A stretch of 38,603 nucleotides of DNA from Clostridioides difficile (GTDB taxonomy: Bacteria > Bacillota > Clostridia > Peptostreptococcales > Peptostreptococcaceae). The stretch spans positions 1-38,603 of the forward strand of contig NZ_JRHN01000055.1 of assembly GCF_001299635.1 (NCBI RefSeq). Reading direction: 5' to 3'. The notes beneath the pieces are model-generated. The model did not search any database, was not told the DNA's origin, and saw nothing but the letters and a program-made list of their open reading frames with translations. Of this stretch, positions 1 to 7,756 are shown one piece after another (positions within the stretch are counted from its first letter, which is position 1; the number at the start of each line of letters is the position of its first letter). Both the position numbers and the translations under genes were made by a program.

Positions 1-54
1 TTTAATTTTCAAAGTTCATTTTTCATGTTTGCCCTTTTCTTAAGGACAAGTAAT
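1..54 (-). promoter_or_regulatory. rRNA-operon leader with boxA-like motif
   Basis: Read on the minus strand, the last bases before the window edge (1-18) give TGAACTTTGAAAATTAAA. This resembles the conserved boxA-containing sequence found in rRNA leaders and spacers of Firmicutes. It follows directly from the strong promoter at 55-83, so the transcript leaves the window on the left. I infer that a 16S gene lies just outside; no rRNA sequence is inside the window. Confidence 0.65.
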
Positions 55-83
55 ACTATATCATCTTAAAAATGTTTCGTCAA
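55..83 (-). promoter_or_regulatory. Strong sigma-A promoter, probably of an rRNA operon
   Basis: On the minus strand TTGACG (78-83) and TATAGT (55-60) are separated by exactly 17 bp. A long A-rich stretch upstream (about 87-125) looks like an UP element. Promoter strength, the UP-like tract and the boxA-like leader downstream together fit an rRNA P1 promoter. Confidence 0.75.
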
Positions 84-213
84 CACTTTTTCAATATTTT
101 TTTATTTTTTATTTCTAAAAAGGTTATAACTCTTTGTTTTTTTAATAAATTCAATTAAAACTAATAGATATAACCCTTGATATTACAAGCAATACCTGCA
201 TATATAGTTTTAC

Positions 214-408
214 CTATTTTGCAATTTTATTTTCATAAGAATATGAATTAGCTCTGACTCTATCTGCCCAAACATTTATGCTCTTAACTTTATTAACCTT
301 AGTTGTACTTTCAAAGATATCCATTGCATCTTTACAAAAATATACCATAACATCAAGAACTAAAAATCCAACACAGAATAAACATAAAAAATCAATTACT
401 TGAAACAT
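214..408 (-). CDS. Small membrane protein, unknown function
   Basis: This is a hypothetical 64-residue protein with one hydrophobic segment near its N-terminus (roughly residues 4-24, rich in Phe, Leu, Val and Cys) followed by a charged C-terminal tail. The reading frame is open back to an ATG at 495, which would give 93 aa. That ATG has only a weak ribosome site, whereas the ATG at 408 has GGGGG eight bases upstream (417-421), so I chose the shorter form. It sits between lysS and the presumed rRNA promoter and is separated from lysS by a hairpin terminator, so it needs its own promoter. I recognise no family, and whether it is expressed is uncertain. Confidence 0.5.
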   Translation of the reverse strand: MFQVIDFLCLFCVGFLVLDVMVYFCKDAMDIFESTTKVNKVKSINVWADRVRANSYSYENKIAK

Positions 409-609
409 CAGACATTCCCCCAATAATTTTTTATATATAGTATTCTCAGAAAATATTCCTTTTACCTTCTCAAAAATTATTCTAAATATTTTCATAATAA
501 ATTACTTTCAATCATATTTTCTAAATATAAAGTCTCAATCAACAAAAATTAATATCATTTTTTAATGTTTGTTGGTAATTTATAAATTAAATATCTAAAA
601 AGTAATTTG

Positions 610-709
610 TCACATATAAAAAGCATTCTACAGTGACACTTTAAATAAAATAAAGCTATTTATTGCTAATTTAACAGCTATACTTAATTTAAAACTTAGT
701 AGAATGCTT
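610..709 (-). terminator. Terminator after lysS with a long loop
   Basis: An 11-bp perfect inverted repeat (AAGCATTCTAC at 621-631 against GTAGAATGCTT at 699-709) encloses about 67 nt. On the minus strand it is followed by a T-rich run. It begins 8 bp past the lysS stop. The loop is longer than in a normal intrinsic terminator and probably folds further. Confidence 0.6.
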
Positions 710-716
710 ATATTTT

Positions 717-2246
717 TTAGTTCTCTTCTTCTTTATTTGGATTATTATCAATAGGTTTCATAGTAGGGAATAATAATACATCTCTTATAGATGGAGAGTT
801 AGTTAATAACATAATTACTCTATCTATACCTATTCCTAATCCTCCTGTAGGAGGTAAGCCTACCTCTAATGCTTTTAAGAAGTCTTCATCCATTTCAAAG
901 GCTTCATCATCACCTAATTCTCTTTTTCTCAATTGGTCCATGAATCTTCCTTTTTGGTCAATTGGGTCATTAAGTTCAGAAAACGCATTAGCTAATTCCC
1001 ATTTATTAGCAAATGCTTCAAATCTATCAGTTCTTCTTGGGTCTTCATTATTTCTTTTAGATAATGGAGATACTTCAACTGGATGATGAGTTATAAATGT
1101 TGGTTGGATTAATTTATCTTCTCCAAACTCTTCAAAGAAAGCATTTATTACTTCTCCTCTTCTCATTCCAGGTTTTATTTCTATACCTTTTTCTTTAGCA
1201 ACTTCTAACGCTTCTTCGTCTGTATCTATAGTAGAAAAATCTACCCCAGAATACTCTTTAACACACTCTTCCATGCTCATTCTTTTCCAAGGAGGTGTAA
1301 AGTTTATTTCTGTTCCTTGATAGTTAATTATCATACTTCCTGTAGCAACTTCTGCCATATGTGCGATAACATTTTCTGTTATTTCCATCATATCAGTATA
1401 ATCAGCATATGCTTGATATAGTTCTATTGCAGTATATTCAGGATTGTGTTTTAAATCCATACCTTCATTTCTAAACATTCTTCCCATTTCATAAACTTTA
1501 TCAAATCCACCAACAATAAGTCTCTTTAAGTATAATTCATTAGCTATTCTTAAATACATTGGTATATGTAAAGTATTATGGTTAGTTATAAATGGTCTAG
1601 CATTTGCTCCACCTGCTATAGTATTTAATATTGGAGTCTCAACCTCTAAAAATCCTCTATCATCTAAGTATGTTCTCAATGCTTTTAACGCTTTTGTTCT
1701 AGTTAAAAAAGCATTTTTTACTTCTGGATTTACTATTAAGTCAACATATCTTTGTCTATATCTTAATTCTTGGTCTTTTAATCCATGATATTTTTCTGGT
1801 AGTACTTGTAAAGATTTACATAGTAATACTACAGATTTAGCCTTTACAGATATCTCACCCTTTTTAGTTTTAAATATTTCCCCTTCAATTCCAACTATAT
1901 CTCCAATATCATATGTTGAAAATACACTATACTCTTCTTCCCCTATAGCATCTAATCTTACATAAGATTGAATTCTTCCTTCTTGGTCTTGAATATCTAT
2001 AAAACCAGCCTTACCTTGTATTCTCTTACTCATTATACGTCCTGCTATTTTTGTAGTTTTACCTTCAAGAGAATCAAAGTTATCTTTTATCTCAGTAGAA
2101 TAATGAGTTCTATCATATCTACTTTCTTTAAAAGGGTCTCTATCTGATTCTTGTAATTTTTTTAGTTTATCTCTTCTTACTTGAAGTACTTCACTAAGGT
2201 CTTCCTGAATTTGTGCTTCTTCATTGCTTTGTTGATTATTTTTCAT
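717..2246 (-). CDS. lysS: Lysyl-tRNA synthetase, class II
   Basis: This enzyme charges tRNA-Lys with lysine using ATP in the cytoplasm. The 509-aa product has the expected class II LysRS layout: an N-terminal OB-fold anticodon-binding domain (about residues 60-170, with [13 protein letters not shown] at its start), then the catalytic core with the motif 2 region ([15 protein letters not shown], about 250-265) and motif 3 ([13 protein letters not shown], about 470-485). The length is normal for the family. The start has GGAGG upstream (2253-2257). It begins 14 bp after the greA stop, so the two form an operon driven by the promoter at 2829-2857. A short acidic C-terminal tail follows motif 3. 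Confidence 0.97.
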   Translation of the reverse strand: MKNNQQSNEEAQIQEDLSEVLQVRRDKLKKLQESDRDPFKESRYDRTHYSTEIKDNFDSLEGKTTKIAGRIMSKRIQGKAGFIDIQDQEGRIQSYVRLDAIGEEEYSVFSTYDIGDIVGIEGEIFKTKKGEISVKAKSVVLLCKSLQVLPEKYHGLKDQELRYRQRYVDLIVNPEVKNAFLTRTKALKALRTYLDDRGFLEVETPILNTIAGGANARPFITNHNTLHIPMYLRIANELYLKRLIVGGFDKVYEMGRMFRNEGMDLKHNPEYTAIELYQAYADYTDMMEITENVIAHMAEVATGSMIINYQGTEINFTPPWKRMSMEECVKEYSGVDFSTIDTDEEALEVAKEKGIEIKPGMRRGEVINAFFEEFGEDKLIQPTFITHHPVEVSPLSKRNNEDPRRTDRFEAFANKWELANAFSELNDPIDQKGRFMDQLRKRELGDDEAFEMDEDFLKALEVGLPPTGGLGIGIDRVIMLLTNSPSIRDVLLFPTMKPIDNNPNKEEEN

Positions 2247-2260
2247 TTTTTTCCTCCAGA

Positions 2261-2740
2261 TTATCTTCTTATTTCTAATATTTCAAACTTAGCAACTCCA
2301 TCAGGAACTTGCACTTCTACAATCTCTTTTACAGCTCTACCTAAAAGTGCTTTTCCTACAGGAGACTCGTTTGATATTTTACCATCATATGGGTCTGCTT
2401 CTGTCGAACCAACTATAGTATATTCAACATCTTCATCAAATTCTAAATCCTTAACTTTAACTATTGATCCTATTGTGACAACATTAAGGTCTATTTTGCT
2501 TTCATCTATGATAACAGCCTTTCTAACCATATTTTCTAATTTTAGAATTCTTTCTTCAACTTGTGCTTGTTCCTTTTTAGCTTCATCATACTCAGCATTT
2601 TCAGATAAATCACCAAAAGATATAGCAACCTTGATTCTCTCTGCAACTTCTTTTCTCTTTACAACCTTTAAGTTTTCTAATTCTTCTTCTAATTTATCAT
2701 ATCCCTCTTGTGTCAATAAAAACTCTTTATTTTCTTCCAT
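2261..2740 (-). CDS. greA: Transcription elongation factor GreA
   Basis: GreA enters the secondary channel of RNA polymerase and stimulates cleavage of backtracked transcripts. The 159-aa protein has the normal length and two-domain form. An N-terminal antiparallel coiled coil (about 1-80) carries the acidic tip motif [14 protein letters not shown]-terminal FKBP-like domain contains the typical segment [14 protein letters not shown] near 125-140. An AAGGAG sequence lies 10 bases before the ATG. It is transcribed with lysS, 14 bp downstream, a greA-lysS pairing common in Firmicutes. Its own promoter overlaps the end of dusB. Confidence 0.97.
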   Translation of the reverse strand: MEENKEFLLTQEGYDKLEEELENLKVVKRKEVAERIKVAISFGDLSENAEYDEAKKEQAQVEERILKLENMVRKAVIIDESKIDLNVVTIGSIVKVKDLEFDEDVEYTIVGSTEADPYDGKISNESPVGKALLGRAVKEIVEVQVPDGVAKFEILEIRR

Positions 2741-2828
2741 TATAAATACAACTCCTTCACAGATTTCTTAGGAATTTTCCTAATTATATTTTAAAAATTT
2801 TATAATCTTTTTTTAATTTATGCGCTAT

Positions 2829-2857
2829 ATTATAAGTCACTATTATTTTTATGTCAA
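2829..2857 (-). promoter_or_regulatory. Perfect sigma-A promoter for greA-lysS
   Basis: On the minus strand TTGACA (2852-2857) and TATAAT (2829-2834) are separated by 17 bp, a full match to the sigma-A consensus. The -35 box overlaps the last codons of dusB. The leader of about 80 nt holds a small hairpin (TTAGGAA/TTCCTAA, 2768-2783) just upstream of the greA ribosome site. Confidence 0.85.
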
Positions 2858-3817
2858 GGAGTCTTCCATATAGTACTCCAATTTGGACACAACTTCTTGA
2901 TAGTCTTCTATTTTGTTAATTTCATCCCTTAATCTTGCAGAATTCCTAAGTCCTTTTAAATACCAAGCGATGTGTTTCCTCATTTCTCTTACAGCTACAT
3001 ACTCTCCATGCTCTTCTACTGCAAGTTTTAAATGCTTAATGGCAGTACTTATTTTTTCGTTAAGAGTTGGCTCTGGCAAAATCTCACCTGTATTCATATA
3101 ATGGTTTATTCTTTTGAATATCCATGGGTTACCTTGAGCACCCCTACCTATCATTATAGCATCACAACCAGTTTTGTCTAACATATTTATTGAATCTTCT
3201 ATTGTAAATACATCACCATTTCCTATAACAGGTATGTTTAAATTTTTCTTAATTTCTGCGATTATATTCCAATCTGCTTTACCTGTATAAAACTGTTCTC
3301 TAGTCCTTCCATGTATTGCTAGAGCACTTATTCCACAAGCTTCTGCTATCTTTGCTATTTCAACAGCATTTACACTATTATCATCCCACCCTTTCCTTAT
3401 CTTTAAAGTTACTGGCTTTTTTGAATTCTTCACCACTGCCTTTAATACCTTCTCAGCGAGCTTAGGATTTTTCATAAGTGCTGACCCATCTCCATTTTTA
3501 ACTACTTTTGGAGCTGGACATCCCATATTTATATCGAGAATCTCATTTGAATAATCATTCATTATCTCTGCTGCTCTTCCCATAAAACCTGGCTCTGAAC
3601 CAAATATCTGAACAGCTACTGGATGTTCTTCCTCTTCTATCTTAAGCATTTTTTTAGTATTTTCATCATCATAGCAAAGTGCCTTACCATTTATCATTTC
3701 TGTATATAAAAGTCCACAACCTTGTTCTTTACAAATTAATCTAAATGGTAGGTCTGTTACTCCTGCCATAGGTGATAGAAAAACTTTATTTTTCAATTCT
3801 AAATTTCCTATTTTCAT
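2849..3817 (-). CDS. dusB: tRNA-dihydrouridine synthase, DusB type
   Basis: This FMN-dependent enzyme reduces specific uridines in the tRNA D-loop to dihydrouridine with NAD(P)H. The 322-aa protein opens with the flavin-barrel signature LSPMAGVTDLPFR (about 14-26). It then shows INMGCPAPKVVKNGDGSALM with the catalytic Cys near residue 100, and the phosphate-binding segments IGNGDV and IGRGAQGNPW. The C-terminal helical domain contains HIAWYLKG. Length and motif order are normal for DusB/YhdG proteins. The ATG has GGAG upstream. A possible -10 (TATAAT, 3878-3883) with a poor -35 lies upstream. The gene follows the coaX terminator and precedes greA by 108 bp. Confidence 0.95.
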   Translation of the reverse strand: MKIGNLELKNKVFLSPMAGVTDLPFRLICKEQGCGLLYTEMINGKALCYDDENTKKMLKIEEEEHPVAVQIFGSEPGFMGRAAEIMNDYSNEILDINMGCPAPKVVKNGDGSALMKNPKLAEKVLKAVVKNSKKPVTLKIRKGWDDNSVNAVEIAKIAEACGISALAIHGRTREQFYTGKADWNIIAEIKKNLNIPVIGNGDVFTIEDSINMLDKTGCDAIMIGRGAQGNPWIFKRINHYMNTGEILPEPTLNEKISTAIKHLKLAVEEHGEYVAVREMRKHIAWYLKGLRNSARLRDEINKIEDYQEVVSKLEYYMEDSLT

Positions 3818-3913
3818 TGCTTTTCTCCTATTTTTTTCCTTTATTTTACGATTTGATTTTAAAGTTCATATTTCCTCATTATAATATACCATATAAAGCT
3901 ATGAAACTATCAT

Positions 3914-3945
3914 AAAAAGGGAATTGGATATATAACCCAATTCCC
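3914..3945 (-). terminator. Intrinsic terminator after coaX
   Basis: A 9-bp perfect stem (GGGAATTGG 3919-3927 with CCAATTCCC 3937-3945) with a 9-nt loop is followed on the minus strand by TTTT. It lies 10 bp beyond the coaX stop. Confidence 0.85.
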
Positions 3946-3955
3946 TGTATATTAA

Positions 3956-4726
3956 TTATTCTTGGTTTTTTTCATATATTATTCTTAATCCTTCTAGTGT
4001 TAAAAAACCATCTACATAATCTATACTTTTTGTCTCTGAAGCAATCAGTTTAGCTAATCCACCTGTAGCTATAACTTTAACATCATCACAATTTAATTCT
4101 TTCTTCATCATGCTTATTATTTTATCCACTAAACCAACATATCCATAAATTATTCCAGATTGCATAGCTGATACAGTACTCTTACAAATAGTCATACCTG
4201 GTTTAGTTAATTCTACTCTAGGTAATTTAGATGCACTTTGAAATAATGCCTCACTAGATATTTTTATTCCTGGCGCTATTGTTCCACCTAGATATTCACC
4301 TTTTTCAGAGATAGCGCAAAATGTAGTTGCTGTTCCAAAGTCAACAAGTATACTTGGTGCTCCATACTTTTCTATTCCTGCTACAGCATTAACTATTCTG
4401 TCTGCTCCGACTTGCTTTGGATTATCATATTTTATATTTAGACCTGTTTTTATGCCTGGACCTACTATTAATGGATGTTTTTTACAGTATTTTATACAAA
4501 AGTTTTCAAGAGAATGCATAACATTTGGTACTACAGATGATATTATCACATCATTAATAGAATTTATATCCACATTATCATACTCAAATAAGCTACTTAT
4601 TAGGATTCCATATTCATCAGATGTTTTTTCTCTATCTGTTTTAATTCTCCAATAATTAACTAATTTATCACCTTTATATATACCTAAAACCATATTAGTA
4701 TTTCCAACATCAAATACTAGAAGCAT
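3956..4726 (-). CDS. coaX: Type III pantothenate kinase
   Basis: CoaX phosphorylates pantothenate, the first step of coenzyme A synthesis. The 256-aa protein starts with the ASKHA-fold phosphate loop [10 protein letters not shown] (6-15). It then shows [11 protein letters not shown] near 105-115, DFGTATTF near 129-136 and GGTIAPGI near 148-155, all diagnostic of type III kinases. Type III enzymes typically need a monovalent cation and resist feedback by CoA. The gene follows the ECF S-component gene by 18 bp, so import and phosphorylation of pantothenate appear to be encoded together. An AAGG site lies 10 bases before the ATG. Confidence 0.95.
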   Translation of the reverse strand: MLLVFDVGNTNMVLGIYKGDKLVNYWRIKTDREKTSDEYGILISSLFEYDNVDINSINDVIISSVVPNVMHSLENFCIKYCKKHPLIVGPGIKTGLNIKYDNPKQVGADRIVNAVAGIEKYGAPSILVDFGTATTFCAISEKGEYLGGTIAPGIKISSEALFQSASKLPRVELTKPGMTICKSTVSAMQSGIIYGYVGLVDKIISMMKKELNCDDVKVIATGGLAKLIASETKSIDYVDGFLTLEGLRIIYEKNQE

Positions 4727-4744
4727 ATGTCATTAACCTTCTTT

Positions 4745-5335
4745 CTATTTTTTGCTTTTCTTAAGTACAGTGGCAACGGCAGCTACTACTAAAGCTCCTA
4801 CTATTGCTTCTGGTACTCCATTTGCTGCGGCAAGAGCCATTATTACTTTTCCTGCTGAACCACTTTGACCCATTGCATGAAGATATTTGTCAGCATATAA
4901 GACATATATCATTCCTAAAACTCCAGCTGTATTTAACAAGGAACCTATCGCTCCTGTAATTAAACCTGATATGTATACCTTATTTGTAGCCTTAATTATT
5001 AATTGATATACATAATAAGCCAATATACCTATCATAACTCTTGGTAATATTGAAACTAACGGATTTATAAAAACAAAGGATGTTATGGTTGGATTTATTA
5101 TAGCATTTAAGAGACTTGATACTCCAAATATAAACCCTATTGCACCCCCAACTATTGGCCCCTCTATAATAGCCCCAATAATAACTGGTATATGCATTAT
5201 AGTTGCTTTTGTAGGTCCAACTGGAATAAATCCCAATGGAGTCATAGATAGCATAATAGAAATAGCTGATAGTACTCCTATTATAGTCATTTTTCTTACA
5301 TTTACTTTTCTTACTGATGCACTTGTGTTCATCAT
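4745..5335 (-). CDS. ECF transporter S component, probably for pantothenate
   Basis: This 196-aa integral membrane protein has about six hydrophobic helices and the family stretch LGFIPVGPTKATIMHIPVII near residues 35-54, typical of ECF (energy-coupling factor) substrate-binding components of the PanT-like group. Such S components capture a vitamin and work with shared EcfA/A'/T subunits encoded elsewhere. The substrate is inferred from the neighbour coaX, 18 bp downstream; biotin is a less likely alternative given birA upstream. The frame stays open to 5362, but GGAGGTG (5345-5350) sits 9 bases before the ATG at 5335, which I take as the start; the next codon is also ATG. It is expressed from the promoter at 5460-5488. 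Confidence 0.85.
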   Translation of the reverse strand: MMNTSASVRKVNVRKMTIIGVLSAISIMLSMTPLGFIPVGPTKATIMHIPVIIGAIIEGPIVGGAIGFIFGVSSLLNAIINPTITSFVFINPLVSILPRVMIGILAYYVYQLIIKATNKVYISGLITGAIGSLLNTAGVLGMIYVLYADKYLHAMGQSGSAGKVIMALAAANGVPEAIVGALVVAAVATVLKKSKK

Positions 5336-5453
5336 AAAAAATACACCTCCGTTCCAGCTCATAACGATGCCGGACTACTTAATTTTTTTGTTTTTCGGTC
5401 TTTTTTCTTATATTTCTGAGTCAAGCTACCATTCTAGGATGCCCGCTCTAACA
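5336..5453 (-). promoter_or_regulatory. Long leader of the ECF-coaX operon, possible regulatory RNA
   Basis: About 118 nt separate the predicted transcription start (near 5453) from the ATG, without an ORF. The G+C-rich parts stand out in an A+T-rich region. A hairpin CCGGC/GCTGG with a 10-nt loop (about 5355-5375) ends three bases before the Shine-Dalgarno sequence. Two related segments occur: GGCATCC...GGTAGCTTGAC early in the leader and GGCATCG...GAGCTGGAAC late in it. I could not match it to THF, preQ1, TPP, FMN, cobalamin, SAM or c-di-GMP riboswitch patterns. Confidence 0.45.
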
Positions 5454-5459
5454 AGAATA

Positions 5460-5488
5460 ATTTTATCAAGACGAATTACTATTGTCAA
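5460..5488 (-). promoter_or_regulatory. Sigma-A promoter of the ECF-coaX operon
   Basis: On the minus strand TTGACA (5483-5488), a 17-bp spacer and TAAAAT (5460-5465) form a near-consensus promoter. It begins 31 bp after the stop of the upstream peptidase gene. Confidence 0.8.
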
Positions 5489-5518
5489 CAATTTGACAAG
5501 AAAAATATGCTAATTTCA

Positions 5519-6487
5519 TCATATTTCTCGTTTTTTTACTATATCTTTATACGCTATTATATTTTTTACACTATCTGCTTTTTTCACCGCATTTATTATA
5601 CTTTTTTCTACTGCTTCTACAGCTAATGAACCTAATAATGTTATATCTGTTTCTATTTTTCCTGTTGATATTGTGAATATTGTATCTCCATCATGAGGTG
5701 TGTGAATAGGAAAAATGGCTTTTGCATAACCATCATGCCCCATTTGAGATATCTTTTTACATTCAGCTTTAGTTAACTTAGCATTTGTTGCAATTACTCC
5801 AATTGTAGTATTATCTATACTAAATCCACCTTTACTTTCACCTTGTTTCATTAGCTTATATGTATCAATAGTCTCTGTCTTTTTATCATTTAAAGCCCCT
5901 GCTATAACCTTACCATTTTCATAAACATCTCCAAGAGCATTTACAGCAACCAATGCAGATACAATTAGACCATTATCCAATTTTATGGAATAACTACCTA
6001 TACCACCTTTCATGGCATACTCCTGGCCTCTTATCTTTCCAACAGTGGCTCCACATCCTGCTCCATAATTTCCTTGATTTAAAATATCCTTGCTTGCGAC
6101 TTCACAAGCTCTATAACCCATTTGTAAATCTGGTCTACACTTAAAATCTCCTGCTCCCAAATCAAATAACACTGCTCCAACAACTATAGGTACTTTTCCT
6201 ACACCTACATCAAATCCAATTCCTTTTTCCTCTAAGTATCTACTTACACCACAAGTAGATTCAAGACCATATGCAGAGCCACCAGCCAAAACTACTGCAT
6301 GAACTTTTTGAACCATATTCACAGGGTCCAATAAATCGGTTTCTCTAGTTCCTGGAGCAGAACCTCTTACATCAACACCACAAGTAGCTCCTTCTTCACA
6401 TATTACTACTGTACATCCAGTAAGACCATCTCTATCCTCCACTTGCCCAACCTTTAGACCTTCTACATCCAAAATACTATTATACAT
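5519..6487 (-). CDS. P1 family peptidase (MEROPS S58, DmpA-like)
   Basis: This 322-aa protein belongs to the DmpA/endo-type aminopeptidase family. These are N-terminal-nucleophile enzymes that cleave themselves into two chains and then remove N-terminal residues from small peptides. Visible family marks are VRGSAPGTRETDLLDP (about 40-55), LAGGSAYGLE (68-77), GAGCGATVGK (142-151) and, at the expected self-cleavage region, DNTTIGVIATNAKLT (225-239). In DmpA the nucleophile is a Ser after Gly; here the aligned residue seems to be Thr228 preceded by Thr, so self-processing is not certain. No signal peptide is seen. It overlaps birA by 8 bp and is probably co-translated with it. The physiological substrate is unknown. 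Confidence 0.88.
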   Translation of the reverse strand: MYNSILDVEGLKVGQVEDRDGLTGCTVVICEEGATCGVDVRGSAPGTRETDLLDPVNMVQKVHAVVLAGGSAYGLESTCGVSRYLEEKGIGFDVGVGKVPIVVGAVLFDLGAGDFKCRPDLQMGYRACEVASKDILNQGNYGAGCGATVGKIRGQEYAMKGGIGSYSIKLDNGLIVSALVAVNALGDVYENGKVIAGALNDKKTETIDTYKLMKQGESKGGFSIDNTTIGVIATNAKLTKAECKKISQMGHDGYAKAIFPIHTPHDGDTIFTISTGKIETDITLLGSLAVEAVEKSIINAVKKADSVKNIIAYKDIVKKREI

Positions 6488-7457
6488 ATCCCTTCTCTCC
6501 TCTTATAGAAACTTCACCTGAAATGATTTCTTTTACATTTCCATCACTGCTTTGAACTAACAAATTTCCATCCTCATTTATGTCCATACATTTCACTAAT
6601 TCCTTATCATTACCTTTTAATACATATATATTTTTATCTATAATTGCAGAATAATCTCTACACATTTTTAAAGTTTTTTCTCTAGAGTTATTTACAATAT
6701 AATCTAAATACAATTTTTCAAATTCAGTCAATACATTTCTAACAATATCTACTCTAGATAATTTATATCCTTCTTTATATAGTGATGTAGCTTTCTCAGC
6801 TATTTCTGGTTCAAAATCCATTGTCTTAACATTTATTCCAATTCCAAGAACAACATAGTTTGTTCTTTCAATCTCAGCAGATAACTCTGTTAATATACCA
6901 CATATTTTTTTACCATTTAAAATAACATCATTTGGCCATTTTATTAGAGTATTTGCTCCTAAATTATTTAAGGCCTTTGTTACACTTGCCCCTGCTATTA
7001 AAGTTATAAATGGTGCTTTAAATGGTTCCATATCTGGTTTCAAAATAATGCTCATCCAGACTCCTTCATGAGGTTTAGAATCCCAGTTTCTTCCCAATCG
7101 ACCTTTTCCCATATCCTGATGTTCACTTAAAATCACAGTTCCATCTATATTATTTGTAGCTATTCTTTTTGCATATTCATTAGTTGAATCTATAGTTTCA
7201 AGATGTATGACATTCTTTCCAATAAACTCTGTATTTAATTTATAGTAAATATTCTGGGGACTTAATAAATCAGTTGGGTTTTCTGATAATCTATATCCTT
7301 TCTTATTTACAGACTCTATATTATATCCTTCTTCTTTTAGAGCCTTCATATGTTTCCATATAGCTGCACGTGATACTCCTAATTGTTTTGATAATTCTTC
7401 CCCTGAAATAAATTCAGATTTATTATTTAATATAATTTCTATTATCTTATCTCGCAT
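6480..7457 (-). CDS. birA: Biotin-[acetyl-CoA-carboxylase] ligase and biotin repressor (class II)
   Basis: BirA activates biotin to biotinyl-AMP and attaches it to the carboxyl-carrier protein; class II forms also repress biotin genes. The 325-aa protein has an N-terminal winged helix (about 1-60, with LSKQLGVSRAAIWKHMKAL). The catalytic domain follows with TIDSTNEYAKR (86-96), the biotinyl-AMP loop GKGRLGRNWDS (about 117-127) and KWPNDVIL (about 173-180). A small C-terminal SH3-like domain is present. AGAGGTG precedes the ATG. A CATGA/TCATG inverted repeat (7476-7487) lies just upstream and could be an operator, though it is too short to be sure. Confidence 0.95.
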   Translation of the reverse strand: MRDKIIEIILNNKSEFISGEELSKQLGVSRAAIWKHMKALKEEGYNIESVNKKGYRLSENPTDLLSPQNIYYKLNTEFIGKNVIHLETIDSTNEYAKRIATNNIDGTVILSEHQDMGKGRLGRNWDSKPHEGVWMSIILKPDMEPFKAPFITLIAGASVTKALNNLGANTLIKWPNDVILNGKKICGILTELSAEIERTNYVVLGIGINVKTMDFEPEIAEKATSLYKEGYKLSRVDIVRNVLTEFEKLYLDYIVNNSREKTLKMCRDYSAIIDKNIYVLKGNDKELVKCMDINEDGNLLVQSSDGNVKEIISGEVSIRGEKGYV

Positions 7458-7620
7458 ATTTCACCTCTAATATGACATGATTTCATGACTTATTTTCTTC
7501 TAATAAATAATTATACATTATTCATAGACTTTTAATACTATTAATTTTAAATTTCCTTTTCAATATATTATCATAATCAGATTTATATTTTATGTAGATA
7601 TTTTACTTAAACCTTTGTAA

Positions 7621-7705
7621 AATAATAAAAAAACTGAAAGTATCAATCAAATTAACACCTGCAAATATACTCTGCTCAGTAATTTAATATTATACTTTCA
7701 GTTTT
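7621..7705 (-). terminator. Terminator after ftsH with a long loop
   Basis: A 14-bp perfect inverted repeat (7630-7643 with 7692-7705, AAAACTGAAAGTAT and its complement) encloses 48 nt and is followed on the minus strand by TTTTTTTAT. It ends the tilS-ftsH transcript. The rest of the 299-bp gap (7458-7756) holds only A+T-rich sequence, presumably with the birA promoter. Confidence 0.75.
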
Positions 7706-7756
7706 AGTATTTAATCCATAACAGATAATAATTTTAAAATGACCAATATTTTAAAA

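Noticed and set aside
2181-2771. Plus-strand ORF of 196 aa
   Set aside because: It lies opposite greA, which is certain. The translation is Ser/Thr/Phe-rich, as expected of an antisense shadow.
5336-5453. Known riboswitch (THF, preQ1, TPP, FMN, SAM, cobalamin)
   Set aside because: I compared remembered consensus cores with the leader and found none. I kept it only as an unassigned structured leader.
5085-5513. Plus-strand ORF of 142 aa
   Set aside because: It is the antisense of the ECF S component and its leader, with no ribosome site and no recognisable family.
7476-7487. BirA operator (CATGA-TT-TCATG) upstream of birA
   Set aside because: The arms are only 5 bp and do not resemble the long paired half-sites bound by BirA.
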